Part shown: positions 1 to 7,517 of the stretch, piece by piece
Layout of the letters: every line of letters begins with the position of its first letter
How positions within the stretch are numbered: the first letter of the stretch is position 1
Source of the DNA: Butyrivibrio sp.
GTDB lineage: Bacteria; Bacillota; Clostridia; Lachnospirales; Lachnospiraceae
Assembly (NCBI GenBank): GCA_016291375.1
Contig: JAEEXE010000027.1
Coordinates: forward strand, 1 to 40,229
DNA length: 40,229 nucleotides
Direction: 5' to 3'
The notes under the pieces: generated by a model
Told to the model about the DNA's origin: nothing
Databases searched by the model: none
Seen by the model: the letters and a program-made list of their open reading frames with translations, nothing else
Position numbers and translations under genes: made by a program

Positions 1-1
1 A

Positions 2-46
2 ATAGTTCTCCCTGACAGACAGATAACCTATAACATAATGGCTTAA
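2..46 (+). CDS. 3' end of an upstream reading frame, possibly the main part of a DrmA-like helicase (partial)
   Basis: Frame 2 is open from the window edge and reads IVLPDRQITYNIMA before a TAA at 44-46. That stop overlaps the ATG of the next frame as TAATG. Because the next frame looks like the C-terminal end of a DISARM helicase, this piece is probably the rest of the same helicase. It is either a neighbouring gene in a translationally coupled pair or the same gene broken by a frameshift. Only 14 residues are visible, so the identity is inferred from context. Confidence 0.3.
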   Translation: MVLPDRQITYNIMA

Positions 47-363
47 TGATAAATGTTTGTGCAAGACTAACTTCCAGTTTTGGAAGAAAAAGTAGTGTTT
101 TACTGGAATTTAAAAATTCACTTAAGGGGCTGTTTGATCATAGGTTGCAGGAATGGGAAGATTGGAATCCTAAAAGGTGGACACCTCAAAGAAATTTAGA
201 TATGTCTATGGGTGATGATGTGCCGTTAATTTATAGTTCGAGTGATAAACCCAATGCAGCTTGGAGTAAGAGGGGCATGGCAACGCCTACTTCAATGAGA
301 AGCGTGGATGCTTCATGTGAAGCAATGGTGCTTAGAAATCGATATGAAGAAAGGGATGAATGA
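46..363 (+). CDS. C-terminal portion of a DISARM DrmA-like helicase (split or frameshifted)
   Basis: The 105-residue product ends with WSKRGMATPTSMRSVDASCE. This resembles the extreme C-terminus of DrmA-type helicases, where a short 'tPtSMRdVD' block precedes the end. No helicase motor motifs are present, so this cannot be a working helicase alone. The ATG at 46 overlaps the stop of the frame before it, and its own stop overlaps the drmB start by 4 bases (ATGA, 360-363). This fits a tightly coupled drmA-drmB unit. Frame 1 upstream of the ATG has stops at 13-15 and 31-33, so the product does not extend left in frame. Whether the gene is naturally split or damaged cannot be settled because the window begins here. 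Confidence 0.5.
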   Translation: MINVCARLTSSFGRKSSVLLEFKNSLKGLFDHRLQEWEDWNPKRWTPQRNLDMSMGDDVPLIYSSSDKPNAAWSKRGMATPTSMRSVDASCEAMVLRNRYEERDE

Positions 364-2213
364 AGATGGCTATGAAGCGTCCTATGCGAAGGAATTCACT
401 AATTGGTCCATGGGGAGTTGGTGCGATAGTACCATTTCCTAATGACGAATCTCTGATGATAGCTGGATTAGATATGTGGAGATATAACAACCCTGAAGAT
501 TTTGTGATAAAAGATGAGCGTTTGGCAAAAAGGATTGGGGTTCCAGAACTAAGATGGCCGCCAGATTATCGAGAAAGGAATGCTGATTCTGATAATTATC
601 ATATATCGATTCCGGCAGTAAGATTTCCCAAATGGTCATATTGCCCATTTTGCGGAACCATGAGAGAAACTACATATTATGAAACACAACCAGAATGCGA
701 CGCATATCAGTGGAAACATGGACGTAAATGTAATCCATCTGCAAGAATCAAAAGGAAAATGATTCCGGAAAGGTTTATTGTTATATGTCCAGAAGGACAT
801 ATTGATGACTTTCCAATTGGCGAATGGGTCCATTATGATAGTGGGAAAGTTTATGATCGTGAAAACTGTAAGATTAGGAGAAGCACAGGAGGATCGTCAT
901 CTGGACTTGGAGGAGTATTCTATGAGTGCTCCTGTGGAGCCAAAAAGTCCATGGCTGGGGTAACAAAACCTGGAGCGTTAAAAAGAATCAATTATAAATG
1001 CAGAGGCAGTAAGCCATGGCTAGGTATTTACAAAGATGATGAATCGCCATGCACATGTGAGCCTGAAGAGCTAAGAGTAGTATTAAGAGGTGCTACTAAT
1101 GTTTGGTTTGCCAATGATGTTAGTTCGATATACATACCCACAAATGGAAATGAGGATGATAAAAAAATCATAGGGATTGTGAACGAGATCTTTGACACAT
1201 TAAATAGCTCAAGGATTGATGGGGGATTTAATCGAGAAATAATAAAGTTCATAGCTGATAATAAGAATGTGGATGCTGACAGATTATACACCGCTATATT
1301 GAAAAAAGCAGAAGCAATTGATGGATTGCCAAGTGTTAACGAAGATACCCCGGAAGACGAATATCGTTTTGCTGAATATAATATTTTGGTAAAAAGTAGC
1401 GGAAATGATGGACAGGAATTTCATTCTATTAATCATCCTATTGAAGAGTATGATTTGCAAATAAGAAAGTATTTTAATAGTATCTCTCTTGTTCCTAAAT
1501 TGAAGGAAACACGGGCCTTTATAGGTTTTTCGCGGTTAAAGCCAAACAGCAAAAGTATATCAGAGAACAAGAAAATGCTTAGGCTTGGGGAGGGAAAATG
1601 GGTTCCTGCTATCGAGACATATGGAGAGGGGATTTTTTTTGAGTTTAACGAGAAGTTGCTTTCAAAATGGGCCAACAACTCTAAAGTAATAAATCGTATA
1701 AAAAAGATGGGAAACAATTACAAGAACTCATTCTTTGGACAAGGCTTAAGAGGTGAACTAAGACCAGAATTTGTTTTGATTCATACTTTTGCTCATCTAA
1801 TAATAAATCAATTAAGTTTTGAATGTGGATATGGCAGTTCATCAATTCGAGAACGTATTTATTGCGAGATCGGAGAGGATAATTACCATATGGCTGGAGT
1901 ATTAATATACACAGCTTCTGGAGATTCGGAGGGTTCATTGGGTGGACTTGTTAGGCAAGGCGAGAAGGGACGTATAGAGGATACGATTATAGCAGCCTTA
2001 AAGAATGCTTTATGGTGTACATCTGATCCGGTTTGTATTCAGTCTACAGGGCAAGGGACAGATTCATGTAACCTTGCTGCATGTCATAATTGTGCTATAC
2101 TCCCAGAAACATGCTGTGAGAATGGCAATCGATTATTAGATAGAGGTGTAGTAATAGGGACATTATTTGATCCTGATATTGGTTACTTTAGTGACATAAG
2201 AGAACTTGAATAA
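360..2213 (+). CDS. drmB: DrmB-like DISARM protein with DUF1998 domain
   Basis: The 617-residue protein opens with RRNSLIGPWGVGAIVPFPN near residues 8-26, followed by SLMIAGLDMW. This is the characteristic start of DrmB proteins. Cysteine pairs at about 95-98 (CPFC), near 143 (CPEGH) and in ECSCGAK suggest metal-binding ribbons. The C-terminal DUF1998 part has HTFAH near residue 477 and a Cys cluster at about 559-586. In DISARM, DrmB partners the DrmA helicase to form the core that acts on incoming phage DNA. The start overlaps the preceding gene by 4 bases, indicating coupling. No drmC (phospholipase-D-like) gene follows; a terminator lies directly downstream. Family assignment is confident; anti-phage activity is inferred from the family. 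Confidence 0.85.
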   Translation: MKMAMKRPMRRNSLIGPWGVGAIVPFPNDESLMIAGLDMWRYNNPEDFVIKDERLAKRIGVPELRWPPDYRERNADSDNYHISIPAVRFPKWSYCPFCGTMRETTYYETQPECDAYQWKHGRKCNPSARIKRKMIPERFIVICPEGHIDDFPIGEWVHYDSGKVYDRENCKIRRSTGGSSSGLGGVFYECSCGAKKSMAGVTKPGALKRINYKCRGSKPWLGIYKDDESPCTCEPEELRVVLRGATNVWFANDVSSIYIPTNGNEDDKKIIGIVNEIFDTLNSSRIDGGFNREIIKFIADNKNVDADRLYTAILKKAEAIDGLPSVNEDTPEDEYRFAEYNILVKSSGNDGQEFHSINHPIEEYDLQIRKYFNSISLVPKLKETRAFIGFSRLKPNSKSISENKKMLRLGEGKWVPAIETYGEGIFFEFNEKLLSKWANNSKVINRIKKMGNNYKNSFFGQGLRGELRPEFVLIHTFAHLIINQLSFECGYGSSSIRERIYCEIGEDNYHMAGVLIYTASGDSEGSLGGLVRQGEKGRIEDTIIAALKNALWCTSDPVCIQSTGQGTDSCNLAACHNCAILPETCCENGNRLLDRGVVIGTLFDPDIGYFSDIRELE

Positions 2214-2234
2214 TAGTGTTGATAAACAGTGAAG

Positions 2235-2277
2235 GCCTGCCTTTGTGATATAACAAATCACAGGAGTAGGCTTTTTT
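2235..2277 (+). terminator. Rho-independent terminator after drmB
   Basis: A stem of 2235-2248 with 2258-2271 (gcctgcctttgtga against tcacaggagtaggc, a few mismatches) is followed by six T residues. It separates drmB transcription from the methyltransferase gene. Confidence 0.8.
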
Positions 2278-2540
2278 ATTATGGACAAATATATAGGTCT
2301 TTTGGTTTGTATAAATAATGGCTTGTTTGACGCTTACATTGCAATTGCAAGTAAAGATAGCATTTAAAAATTTAAAAATTCATTTAAGTATTGGATTTAA
2401 GGCAATATAGTCTTTTTTATTGGATAGCTAATATCATACTATTTAGTGGAAATCCACAGGTGAAGAATGTATGTTCTAAATAAAGCCTATTCGATATTTA
2501 GTATGGGGAATAATAATATACCAAAATATACCCCAGGATA
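2278..2540. other. AT-rich intergenic region before the methyltransferase gene
   Basis: There is no open reading frame of note. The stretch holds a palindrome TTGCAATTGCAA at 2339-2350, a widely spaced inverted pair catacta/tagtatg (2435-2441 and 2499-2505), and one CCAGG site at 2533-2537 just upstream of the promoter. Its base composition is lower in GC than that of the flanking genes. Confidence 0.5.
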
Positions 2541-2569
2541 TTGTGGCTGAATGTTTGATTTGGTATAAT
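2541..2569 (+). promoter_or_regulatory. Extended -10 promoter of the restriction-modification operon
   Basis: TTGTGG at 2541-2546, a 17-base spacer, then TATAAT at 2564-2569 preceded by TGG, which gives an extended -10. The start codon lies about 40 bases downstream. A CCAGG sequence (the likely methylation target) ends four bases before the -35, so methylation or enzyme binding there could affect expression. Confidence 0.65.
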
Positions 2570-2609
2570 GGGATAGAAGTGGTACAAGAAAATACCCAGA
2601 GGAGAGAGT

Positions 2610-3830
2610 ATGTCTAAACAATTACATGTAAGAATTGACGATGCAGTGTATGAAGCTTTGTCGGGATGCAATAAAGATCAAAATATATCTATGCAAGATT
2701 TGGTTTCATCCGCAATTATGCAGTATATAAATACGCAGAATAAAGAGACAACTCCAGTAAACTCAGATTTTACCTTTATAGATCTTTTCGCCGGTATTGG
2801 AGGGATGAGGATTGCTTATGAGAGTGTCGGAGGACATTGTGTATATTCAAACGAGTGGAATAAATATAGTCAACAGACGTATTTTGCAAACTTTGGTGAA
2901 CAGCCTGATGGTGATATAACTAAAGTTAATGAGAAAGATATACCGGAGCATGATATTCTTGTTGCAGGATTTCCATGTCAACCTTTTTCTATTGCAGGAG
3001 TTTCAAAAAAGCAGAGCATGGGGAGGGCAACTGGGTTTGAAGACAAAACGCAAGGAACGCTTTTTTTCGACGTGTGCAGGATTCTGAAAGCAAAAAGACC
3101 AAAGGCGTTTATGCTTGAGAATGTAAAGAATCTTTGTAGTCATGATAGAGGAAGAACATTTAAAGTAATAAGGGAATCTCTTAATGAACTTGACTATGAG
3201 GTGTTTTACCAAGTTATAGATGGTCAGTCTTTTGTTCCACAGCATAGAGAGAGAATTATTATTGTAGGATTTGACAGGAAACGTTATGGTAAAGACATTC
3301 ATTTTTCTTTTGATATAAAAAAGAGTAATCATAAACCTGTCATGAAAGACATATTGGAACTCGAAGTGGATCCAAAATACACGCTTTCAGATAAACTATG
3401 GACATATCTTCAAGGATATGCAGCAAAGCATAAGGCTGCTGGAAATGGATTTGGTTACGGTATAGCAGATCCTAATGGCATTTCAAGAACATTAAGTGCA
3501 AGATATTATAAAGATGGATCGGAGATTTTGATTGAACAGGAAGGAAGAAATCCAAGAAGACTTACACCAAGAGAGTGTGCTAGATTACAAGGATTCCCAG
3601 ACACATTCAAAATTACCGTATCAGATACTCAGGCGTATAAACAATTTGGAAATTCGGTTGTTGTACCTCTTATGACCAATGTAGCCCAGCTGATTTGTTC
3701 TAAAATATCAGAACTTGATACCATTACAGCTCATAGCACAATAATAAAAGCAAAAAGAATTGAACCTGTTGGAATTAATCGGAACAAAGAGATGCATAAC
3801 ACTGGTAAGAAAATAAAAGCTGTTGTATAA
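2610..3830 (+). CDS. DNA (cytosine-5-)-methyltransferase with N-terminal ribbon-helix-helix domain (Dcm/M.EcoRII/DrmMII type)
   Basis: The 406-residue enzyme transfers methyl from S-adenosylmethionine to C5 of cytosine. Motif I is [10 protein letters not shown] (56-65), motif IV has the catalytic Cys in GFPCQPFS (C123), motif VI is ENV (170-172), motif VIII is QHRER (from 211), then [10 protein letters not shown] near 320 and QFGNS near 347. Residues 1-42 ([15 protein letters not shown]...SAIMQYI) look like a CopG/Arc ribbon-helix-helix domain, suggesting self-regulation as in M.SsoII-type enzymes with N-terminal DNA-binding regions. The following gene is an EcoRII-type endonuclease, so the target is probably CCWGG. 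DrmMII of class 2 DISARM is also reported to methylate CCWGG, so this enzyme could serve both systems. GGAGAG precedes the ATG at 2610. Confidence 0.9.
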   Translation: MSKQLHVRIDDAVYEALSGCNKDQNISMQDLVSSAIMQYINTQNKETTPVNSDFTFIDLFAGIGGMRIAYESVGGHCVYSNEWNKYSQQTYFANFGEQPDGDITKVNEKDIPEHDILVAGFPCQPFSIAGVSKKQSMGRATGFEDKTQGTLFFDVCRILKAKRPKAFMLENVKNLCSHDRGRTFKVIRESLNELDYEVFYQVIDGQSFVPQHRERIIIVGFDRKRYGKDIHFSFDIKKSNHKPVMKDILELEVDPKYTLSDKLWTYLQGYAAKHKAAGNGFGYGIADPNGISRTLSARYYKDGSEILIEQEGRNPRRLTPRECARLQGFPDTFKITVSDTQAYKQFGNSVVVPLMTNVAQLICSKISELDTITAHSTIIKAKRIEPVGINRNKEMHNTGKKIKAVV

Positions 3831-3843
3831 AGGAGACGCATAA

Positions 3844-5094
3844 ATGAAGGCGGGATATCTGAATCAATACTTTGAGGCAGTTGCTGTAAAACGTTTGGCT
3901 GCAGTAGAGACCGATGCTTCGGTCAGTAATCAGCACGAGTATAATGGAGTAACTCTTTTGAAGAAAATGTTTGGAACAGATGCGCAGAAGAAGGTGGTTC
4001 CATCACATTTTCTATATATTACAGATGATGAAAATCCTATATATGCAGACGGTGAGTTAACATGGTATGATGCAAGGTACAATCATCCGACAAGAACTGA
4101 ATGGAGATTGTATTATTCAGCGAATGAAGTTACGGAAGCTGCATTGTCTGAAGATTCTTTATTTATTTGCCTCAAGAGAGATGAATCTGCGCTAGTAATA
4201 ATTGCTAGGAAGAACTCTGTAATTGAGAATCAGCTGTATTGGCTTTTTGATATAAAACCGGAAGATGGTTCAAATCAGTTTACCGCAAGAACTGACTTAA
4301 AAACACAACCCTCTGATAAAGTATCTTTCACAGCTAGGATGATACTTTTTGCGATTGGAATAGAAGCCCGTGAGGATACGGAAGATTACACAGACATGCT
4401 GGTTGCAAATTTTGGAAAAACATTTCCTACTACTAAGGAATTTTCTAAATTTGCTAGATCAACTGTGGAAGCAGATCCTATTCATGATCCTGATGGCACA
4501 CTTCTCAAATGGTATGAAAGAGAAGAAAAAATGTTCATGTGTATGGAACGATACTTGATCCAAGAACGCATAATGAAGGGATTCAAATCTGGAACAGATG
4601 TAGATGTGGATGCTTTTATAAAGTTCTCTTTATCTGTTAACAACAGAAGAAAATCAAGAGCTGGATTGTCGTTTGAAAATCATTTGGAAGCATTGTTTAC
4701 GGAGCATAAGATTCGGTACTCACATACACCTGTAACAGAGAATAATTCGAAACCGGATTTTATTTTCCCTTCTATAGAGTTGTATAAGAATTTGGATTAT
4801 CCTTCTACGTATCTTACAATGTTGGGAGCAAAAACTACTGTTAAAGATAGATGGCGTCAGGTACTTGAGGAAGCAGATAGAATTGAAAGGAAACATCTAA
4901 TTACACTTGAAGGTGCTATAAGTGAAAATCAGACAAATGAGATGATAAGTCGTAAGCTTCAACTTGTTGTTCCTAAAGAAATCCATGCAACGTTTACTGA
5001 TAAACAACAATCTTGGCTTTATTCTGTGGAAGATTTTCTTGAAGAAGTAAAAGAACGGCAGATTTTGGCAGATAAGTATACAAGTGGTAGCTAA
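3844..5094 (+). CDS. EcoRII-type type II restriction endonuclease
   Basis: The 416-residue protein carries an EcoRII/PspGI-like catalytic domain from about residue 265 to 405: NNRRKSRAGLSFENHLEALF near 265-285, KPDFIFPSIE from 303, GAKTTVKDRWRQVLEEADR from 328, then SENQT and KLQLVVP. Family knowledge places the nuclease active site in the KPDF and GAKTT..KDRWRQ blocks, and the usual target is CCWGG. The N-terminal roughly 260 residues would correspond to the effector DNA-binding domain of EcoRII, which makes it a type IIE enzyme needing two sites. It sits 13 bases after the methyltransferase stop with AAAGGAG before the start, so the pair is one operon. The exact target is inferred from the family. 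Confidence 0.88.
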   Translation: MKAGYLNQYFEAVAVKRLAAVETDASVSNQHEYNGVTLLKKMFGTDAQKKVVPSHFLYITDDENPIYADGELTWYDARYNHPTRTEWRLYYSANEVTEAALSEDSLFICLKRDESALVIIARKNSVIENQLYWLFDIKPEDGSNQFTARTDLKTQPSDKVSFTARMILFAIGIEAREDTEDYTDMLVANFGKTFPTTKEFSKFARSTVEADPIHDPDGTLLKWYEREEKMFMCMERYLIQERIMKGFKSGTDVDVDAFIKFSLSVNNRRKSRAGLSFENHLEALFTEHKIRYSHTPVTENNSKPDFIFPSIELYKNLDYPSTYLTMLGAKTTVKDRWRQVLEEADRIERKHLITLEGAISENQTNEMISRKLQLVVPKEIHATFTDKQQSWLYSVEDFLEEVKERQILADKYTSGS

Positions 5095-5155
5095 GTGTGA
5101 ACTAATATGTACCATCTTCGCGCGATGAAGCAGTAAGGAAGGTACATATCAGACT

Positions 5156-5373
5156 TCACAAGTTACTATTGTTTTGCAAGTTTAGTAATGTTCTAATTTG
5201 CTTTTTTATTGTATCATCTGCAATACTATACGCTTTTATAACCAGATCTTCATCATCCGTAACTCGTATGCTTTTTTAAGCCCGTTTCTACGAACTTTAG
5301 CATCTATTTCATAAACTGTCATTGACGAATTTATATTTGCTTTAATTAACTCCTGTTTGTTCCATTTAGCCAT
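5156..5373 (-). pseudogene. Frame-broken small gene (about 72 residues if repaired)
   Basis: On the minus strand an ATG at 5373 preceded by AGAGGAA reads MAKWNKQELIKANINSSMTV and continues to GLK. At a run of six A residues the frame goes to a stop at 5236-5238 after 45 codons. Shifting by one base at the A-run continues sensibly as KSIRVTDDEDLVIKAYSIAD and on to a TGA at 5156-5158, giving 72 residues in total. Both halves look like one charged helical protein. The loss of one A or programmed slippage would explain it. No family is recognised. It was probably a small accessory gene of the defence region. Confidence 0.5.
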
Positions 5374-5515
5374 TTCCTCTAGTTATGTAGAGCTATAATT
5401 CCTGAAGTCTTTATGTTTTGGGTTTTACTTAAATTTCATCTTCGTTTTATTGGCTGTTTACTTCATAATGCTACGATGTTATTAGAGAAAGTTTTTTAAT
5501 TAGGAGGATATAATC

Positions 5516-5920
5516 ATGAAAGCAAGAATCATAGGGATTATATCAGTTGTAGCAATGATGATCATGTTGATAGCTGTAAATGCAGATAAGAGTGATGCTG
5601 CTGCGTTATACTCTGTGACTTATCCTTCTAAGGCTACCAAAAAAACGTCAAAGAAGGCTACTTACAAGTCTAAGGCGGGCAATACTAAAGACAAGAAGGC
5701 TACTTATAAATCCAAGGCCGGTAAAACAAAAAGCAGTGGCAACAAGTCGAAGAGCAAGGGAAGCAAGAAGAAATCGGATCCGTACGATGTTTATAATTAC
5801 AAGTCGGCAGAAGAATTTGCGGAAGACAAGTATGAGGAATTTATGGCTTGTGAGGACGATTACGAGGATGAGGACGAGGCGTACGACGCAGCGGAGGATT
5901 ACTGGAGAGAGAATCATTGA
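5516..5920 (+). CDS. Secreted small protein with Lys-rich repeats and acidic C-terminus
   Basis: The 134-residue product starts with a likely signal peptide (hydrophobic residues 5-21, then ADKSDAAA, possible cleavage near residue 30). The mature part is strongly bipolar. Residues 36-87 are Lys/Ser rich with two copies of KKATYKSKAG (46-55 and 60-69). Residues 99-130 are Asp/Glu/Tyr rich. No catalytic motif is visible and no family is recognised. The basic part could bind cell-wall polymers or nucleic acid, but that is speculation. A strong AGGAGG precedes the ATG. The next small gene follows after 50 bases and may be cotranscribed. Confidence 0.75.
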   Translation: MKARIIGIISVVAMMIMLIAVNADKSDAAALYSVTYPSKATKKTSKKATYKSKAGNTKDKKATYKSKAGKTKSSGNKSKSKGSKKKSDPYDVYNYKSAEEFAEDKYEEFMACEDDYEDEDEAYDAAEDYWRENH

Positions 5921-5970
5921 GGCAAGAGATAGCTCTTTTGATCGAACATCTGAAGTAGGAGGTACGTGCT

Positions 5971-6180
5971 ATGGGACTTTTCTCGCATAAGAGTAATGAC
6001 GGAAACATAGATTTCGATAAGCTTCGTGAGGATCTGATGGATGAGTATGGTGCTCAGATGGTTTCTTTTACCGGGGCAATGGGATATTCGGACATGTGTG
6101 ATGCGCAGGAAGCATCGGAGGATGAACTCCTTGAGCTGGCGCGAAGGGAAGGGGCAAATATAGAGAAGTATAGGAGATAA
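5971..6180 (+). CDS. Small acidic protein of unknown function (69 residues)
   Basis: The product begins MGLFSHKSND and contains FDKLREDLMDEYGAQMVSFT and ASEDELLELARREGANIEKY, probably two or three helices. It has no signal peptide or membrane segment. GGAGG lies 8 bases before the ATG, and a strong terminator lies 25 bases after the stop, which supports expression. The segment 'DELLELARREG' resembles the C-terminal helix of many short cytoplasmic clostridial proteins, but no named family could be assigned. It is probably cotranscribed with the secreted protein before it. Confidence 0.65.
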   Translation: MGLFSHKSNDGNIDFDKLREDLMDEYGAQMVSFTGAMGYSDMCDAQEASEDELLELARREGANIEKYRR

Positions 6181-6204
6181 TAATTAGGTAAATATATGAG
6201 AACA

Positions 6205-6237
6205 GAGCTTTCTTTTTGTAAAGAAGGCTCTTTTTTT
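6205..6237 (+). terminator. Rho-independent terminator
   Basis: An 11-bp stem (6205-6215 with 6220-6230, one G-T pair), a four-base loop and seven T residues. It ends the two-gene small-protein unit. Confidence 0.9.
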
Positions 6238-6278
6238 ACAAACTAAAAAATTAAACAGGGAGTAAGAAAAGTAAAATA

Positions 6279-6307
6279 TTTACATTTTTACATTTTGGAG
6301 TTATAAT
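6279..6307 (+). promoter_or_regulatory. Sigma-A type promoter of the 45-residue small gene
   Basis: TTTACA at 6279-6284, a spacer of 17 bases, TATAAT at 6302-6307. Transcription should start near 6314, leaving a leader of about 130 bases. Confidence 0.75.
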
Positions 6308-6326
6308 AAATATGCCAACAAAAAAG

Positions 6327-6394
6327 GGCCTTGCAATTGCAAGGCCAAGTATCCCTATCAAGGAATACGTGAACAAGATTATTTTGATAGAGGA
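6327..6394 (+). promoter_or_regulatory. Structured leader: 20-bp perfect palindrome plus a second hairpin
   Basis: GGCCTTGCAATTGCAAGGCC at 6327-6346 is a perfect palindrome. A second stem pairs 6352-6361 with 6384-6394 (tccctatcaa against ttgatagagga, one bulge). Both lie inside the predicted transcript leader. The 12-base core TTGCAATTGCAA also occurs at 2339-2350. The function is unknown; it could be an operator or an RNA control element. Confidence 0.5.
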
Positions 6395-6442
6395 TGCCTA
6401 TATTGTCAAGCTTTTTTGTTGAGTAAAAAGGGAGGTATAGGT

Positions 6443-6580
6443 ATGAAAAATAGCAAGCAGACATCTAAACGTGCTGCTTCTGCAGCATCAGATGTTCTTA
6501 GGGATGGACGTACTAGTTCTAAGTCCAAAACTGCTGCTGGAAGCGCGTTGTCGCAGAGAGCATCTAAAAAAACTAAATAA
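6443..6580 (+). CDS. Conserved-looking small basic protein (45 residues)
   Basis: The product reads MKNSKQTSKRAASAASDVLR and then DGRTSSKSKTAAGSALSQRA before a short Lys tail. GGAGG sits 7 bases before the ATG. The Ala/Ser/Lys composition with the blocks AASxxLRDGRTS and KTAAGSALSQR matches, from memory, a very widespread class of short bacterial proteins often found in accessory islands; I cannot name a family. Its own promoter precedes it and a terminator-like hairpin follows seven bases after its stop. It may be cotranscribed with the XRE-like gene through partial readthrough. It is too small for most gene callers. Confidence 0.7.
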   Translation: MKNSKQTSKRAASAASDVLRDGRTSSKSKTAAGSALSQRASKKTK

Positions 6581-6586
6581 GGAGGC

Positions 6587-6621
6587 GCAAGGCATACATT
6601 ATTGTATGCCTTGCATTTTTT
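6587..6621 (+). terminator. Terminator or attenuator hairpin between the 45-residue gene and the XRE gene
   Basis: A perfect 11-bp stem (6587-6597 with 6604-6614, gcaaggcatac) with a six-base loop is followed by A and six T residues. The XRE gene's ATG is at 6624, only three bases after the T-run, and an in-frame ATG at 6606 lies inside the stem. The structure may therefore gate downstream expression. Confidence 0.75.
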
Positions 6622-6623
6622 GT

Positions 6624-7376
6624 ATGGTAGGAAACATTAAACAATATTTAAAAAGTGTAGGGATAACACAAAAAGAGTTTGCGGATAAAATTGGTTTATC
6701 TCGACCGACTTTGGATTCATATATTTATTTATATGAAAATGATGAGATAATTCCAAAAGAAAGGTATGAGATTATTTTTAAGAAGTTGTTTGGTGATGGA
6801 GAGGTATCATCTGACGAATTTAATGAAAGATTTAAATGGGCTCAAAGCTTGCTTTCACGAGACTATAATTATGGAATAAATAATTTAGATACGTTAGCTG
6901 CGGATTATGTTTCATTGATTTTGAAAAATATGAAAAGAGATTTGATGGAGACTAATTGGAACAAAGATATATACACTTTTATTAATTGTCTTATTTCAAA
7001 TTACAGGAATGAAAACTTTTATGTTCGATTAGTAGAATACTTTATTTATCTTAATGATATACGAGGGATTGATGAAATACAGGAAGAGCAAAAACCATAC
7101 TTTGCCAATATCTATAGAGCTTTTCGTTCTTTAAAAGATAATCCGATTAAATACGATCAGAAGGATTATAAGGCATTTATTGATAGATGTAATGAAAATC
7201 ATGATAAAAAAGTAAATGCTGAAAAAGATCAAAGGGAAAATATAAAAAAACGAATAAAGAGTATGATGAATGAATTTAAAAATATGGGAATAGAACTTGA
7301 TGATGCAGAACTGTTGGAGGAATTACGGAAACAAATAATACAAGAAAAAATAAGCATTGATGGTAGTGATAAATAA
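6624..7376 (+). CDS. XRE-type helix-turn-helix protein with helical C-terminal domain
   Basis: From the ATG at 6624 the protein has 250 residues. Residues 4-40 (IKQYLKSVGITQKEFADKIG followed by LSRPTLDSYI) are a clear Cro/CI-type helix-turn-helix. The rest is predicted mostly helical, ending with a Lys/Glu-rich stretch (KKRIKSMMNEFKNMGIELDD) that may form a coiled coil. The longer open frame from 6471 overlaps the 45-residue gene out of frame and is not used. No ribosome binding site is close to 6624. The nearest GGAGG (6581-6585) is separated from the start by the terminator-like hairpin, so the exact start is uncertain (6606 is an alternative). It is probably the regulator of the AbiTii-like pair downstream. 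Confidence 0.75.
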   Translation: MVGNIKQYLKSVGITQKEFADKIGLSRPTLDSYIYLYENDEIIPKERYEIIFKKLFGDGEVSSDEFNERFKWAQSLLSRDYNYGINNLDTLAADYVSLILKNMKRDLMETNWNKDIYTFINCLISNYRNENFYVRLVEYFIYLNDIRGIDEIQEEQKPYFANIYRAFRSLKDNPIKYDQKDYKAFIDRCNENHDKKVNAEKDQRENIKKRIKSMMNEFKNMGIELDDAELLEELRKQIIQEKISIDGSDK

Positions 7377-7517
7377 AAAGTAACTCTTGTAGACATACTG
7401 ATTATGTTGAGTTAAAAGGGAAATCCAATGTGTAGATATATTTAGATGGTATTAGCGGTTTTCGTTGCTATGAATCGTGATGAGGAGTTTGAATATTTAC
7501 GGAATGGAGTGGATAGA

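Noticed and set aside
5105..5149. Inverted repeat atatgtacc/ggtacatat as a terminator of the EcoRII-like gene
   Set aside because: No T-run on either strand and a 27-base loop, so a terminator is not supported.
7377..7517. Stem aactc...gagtt after the XRE gene as terminator
   Set aside because: Stem is short with no T-run, so the operon probably continues.
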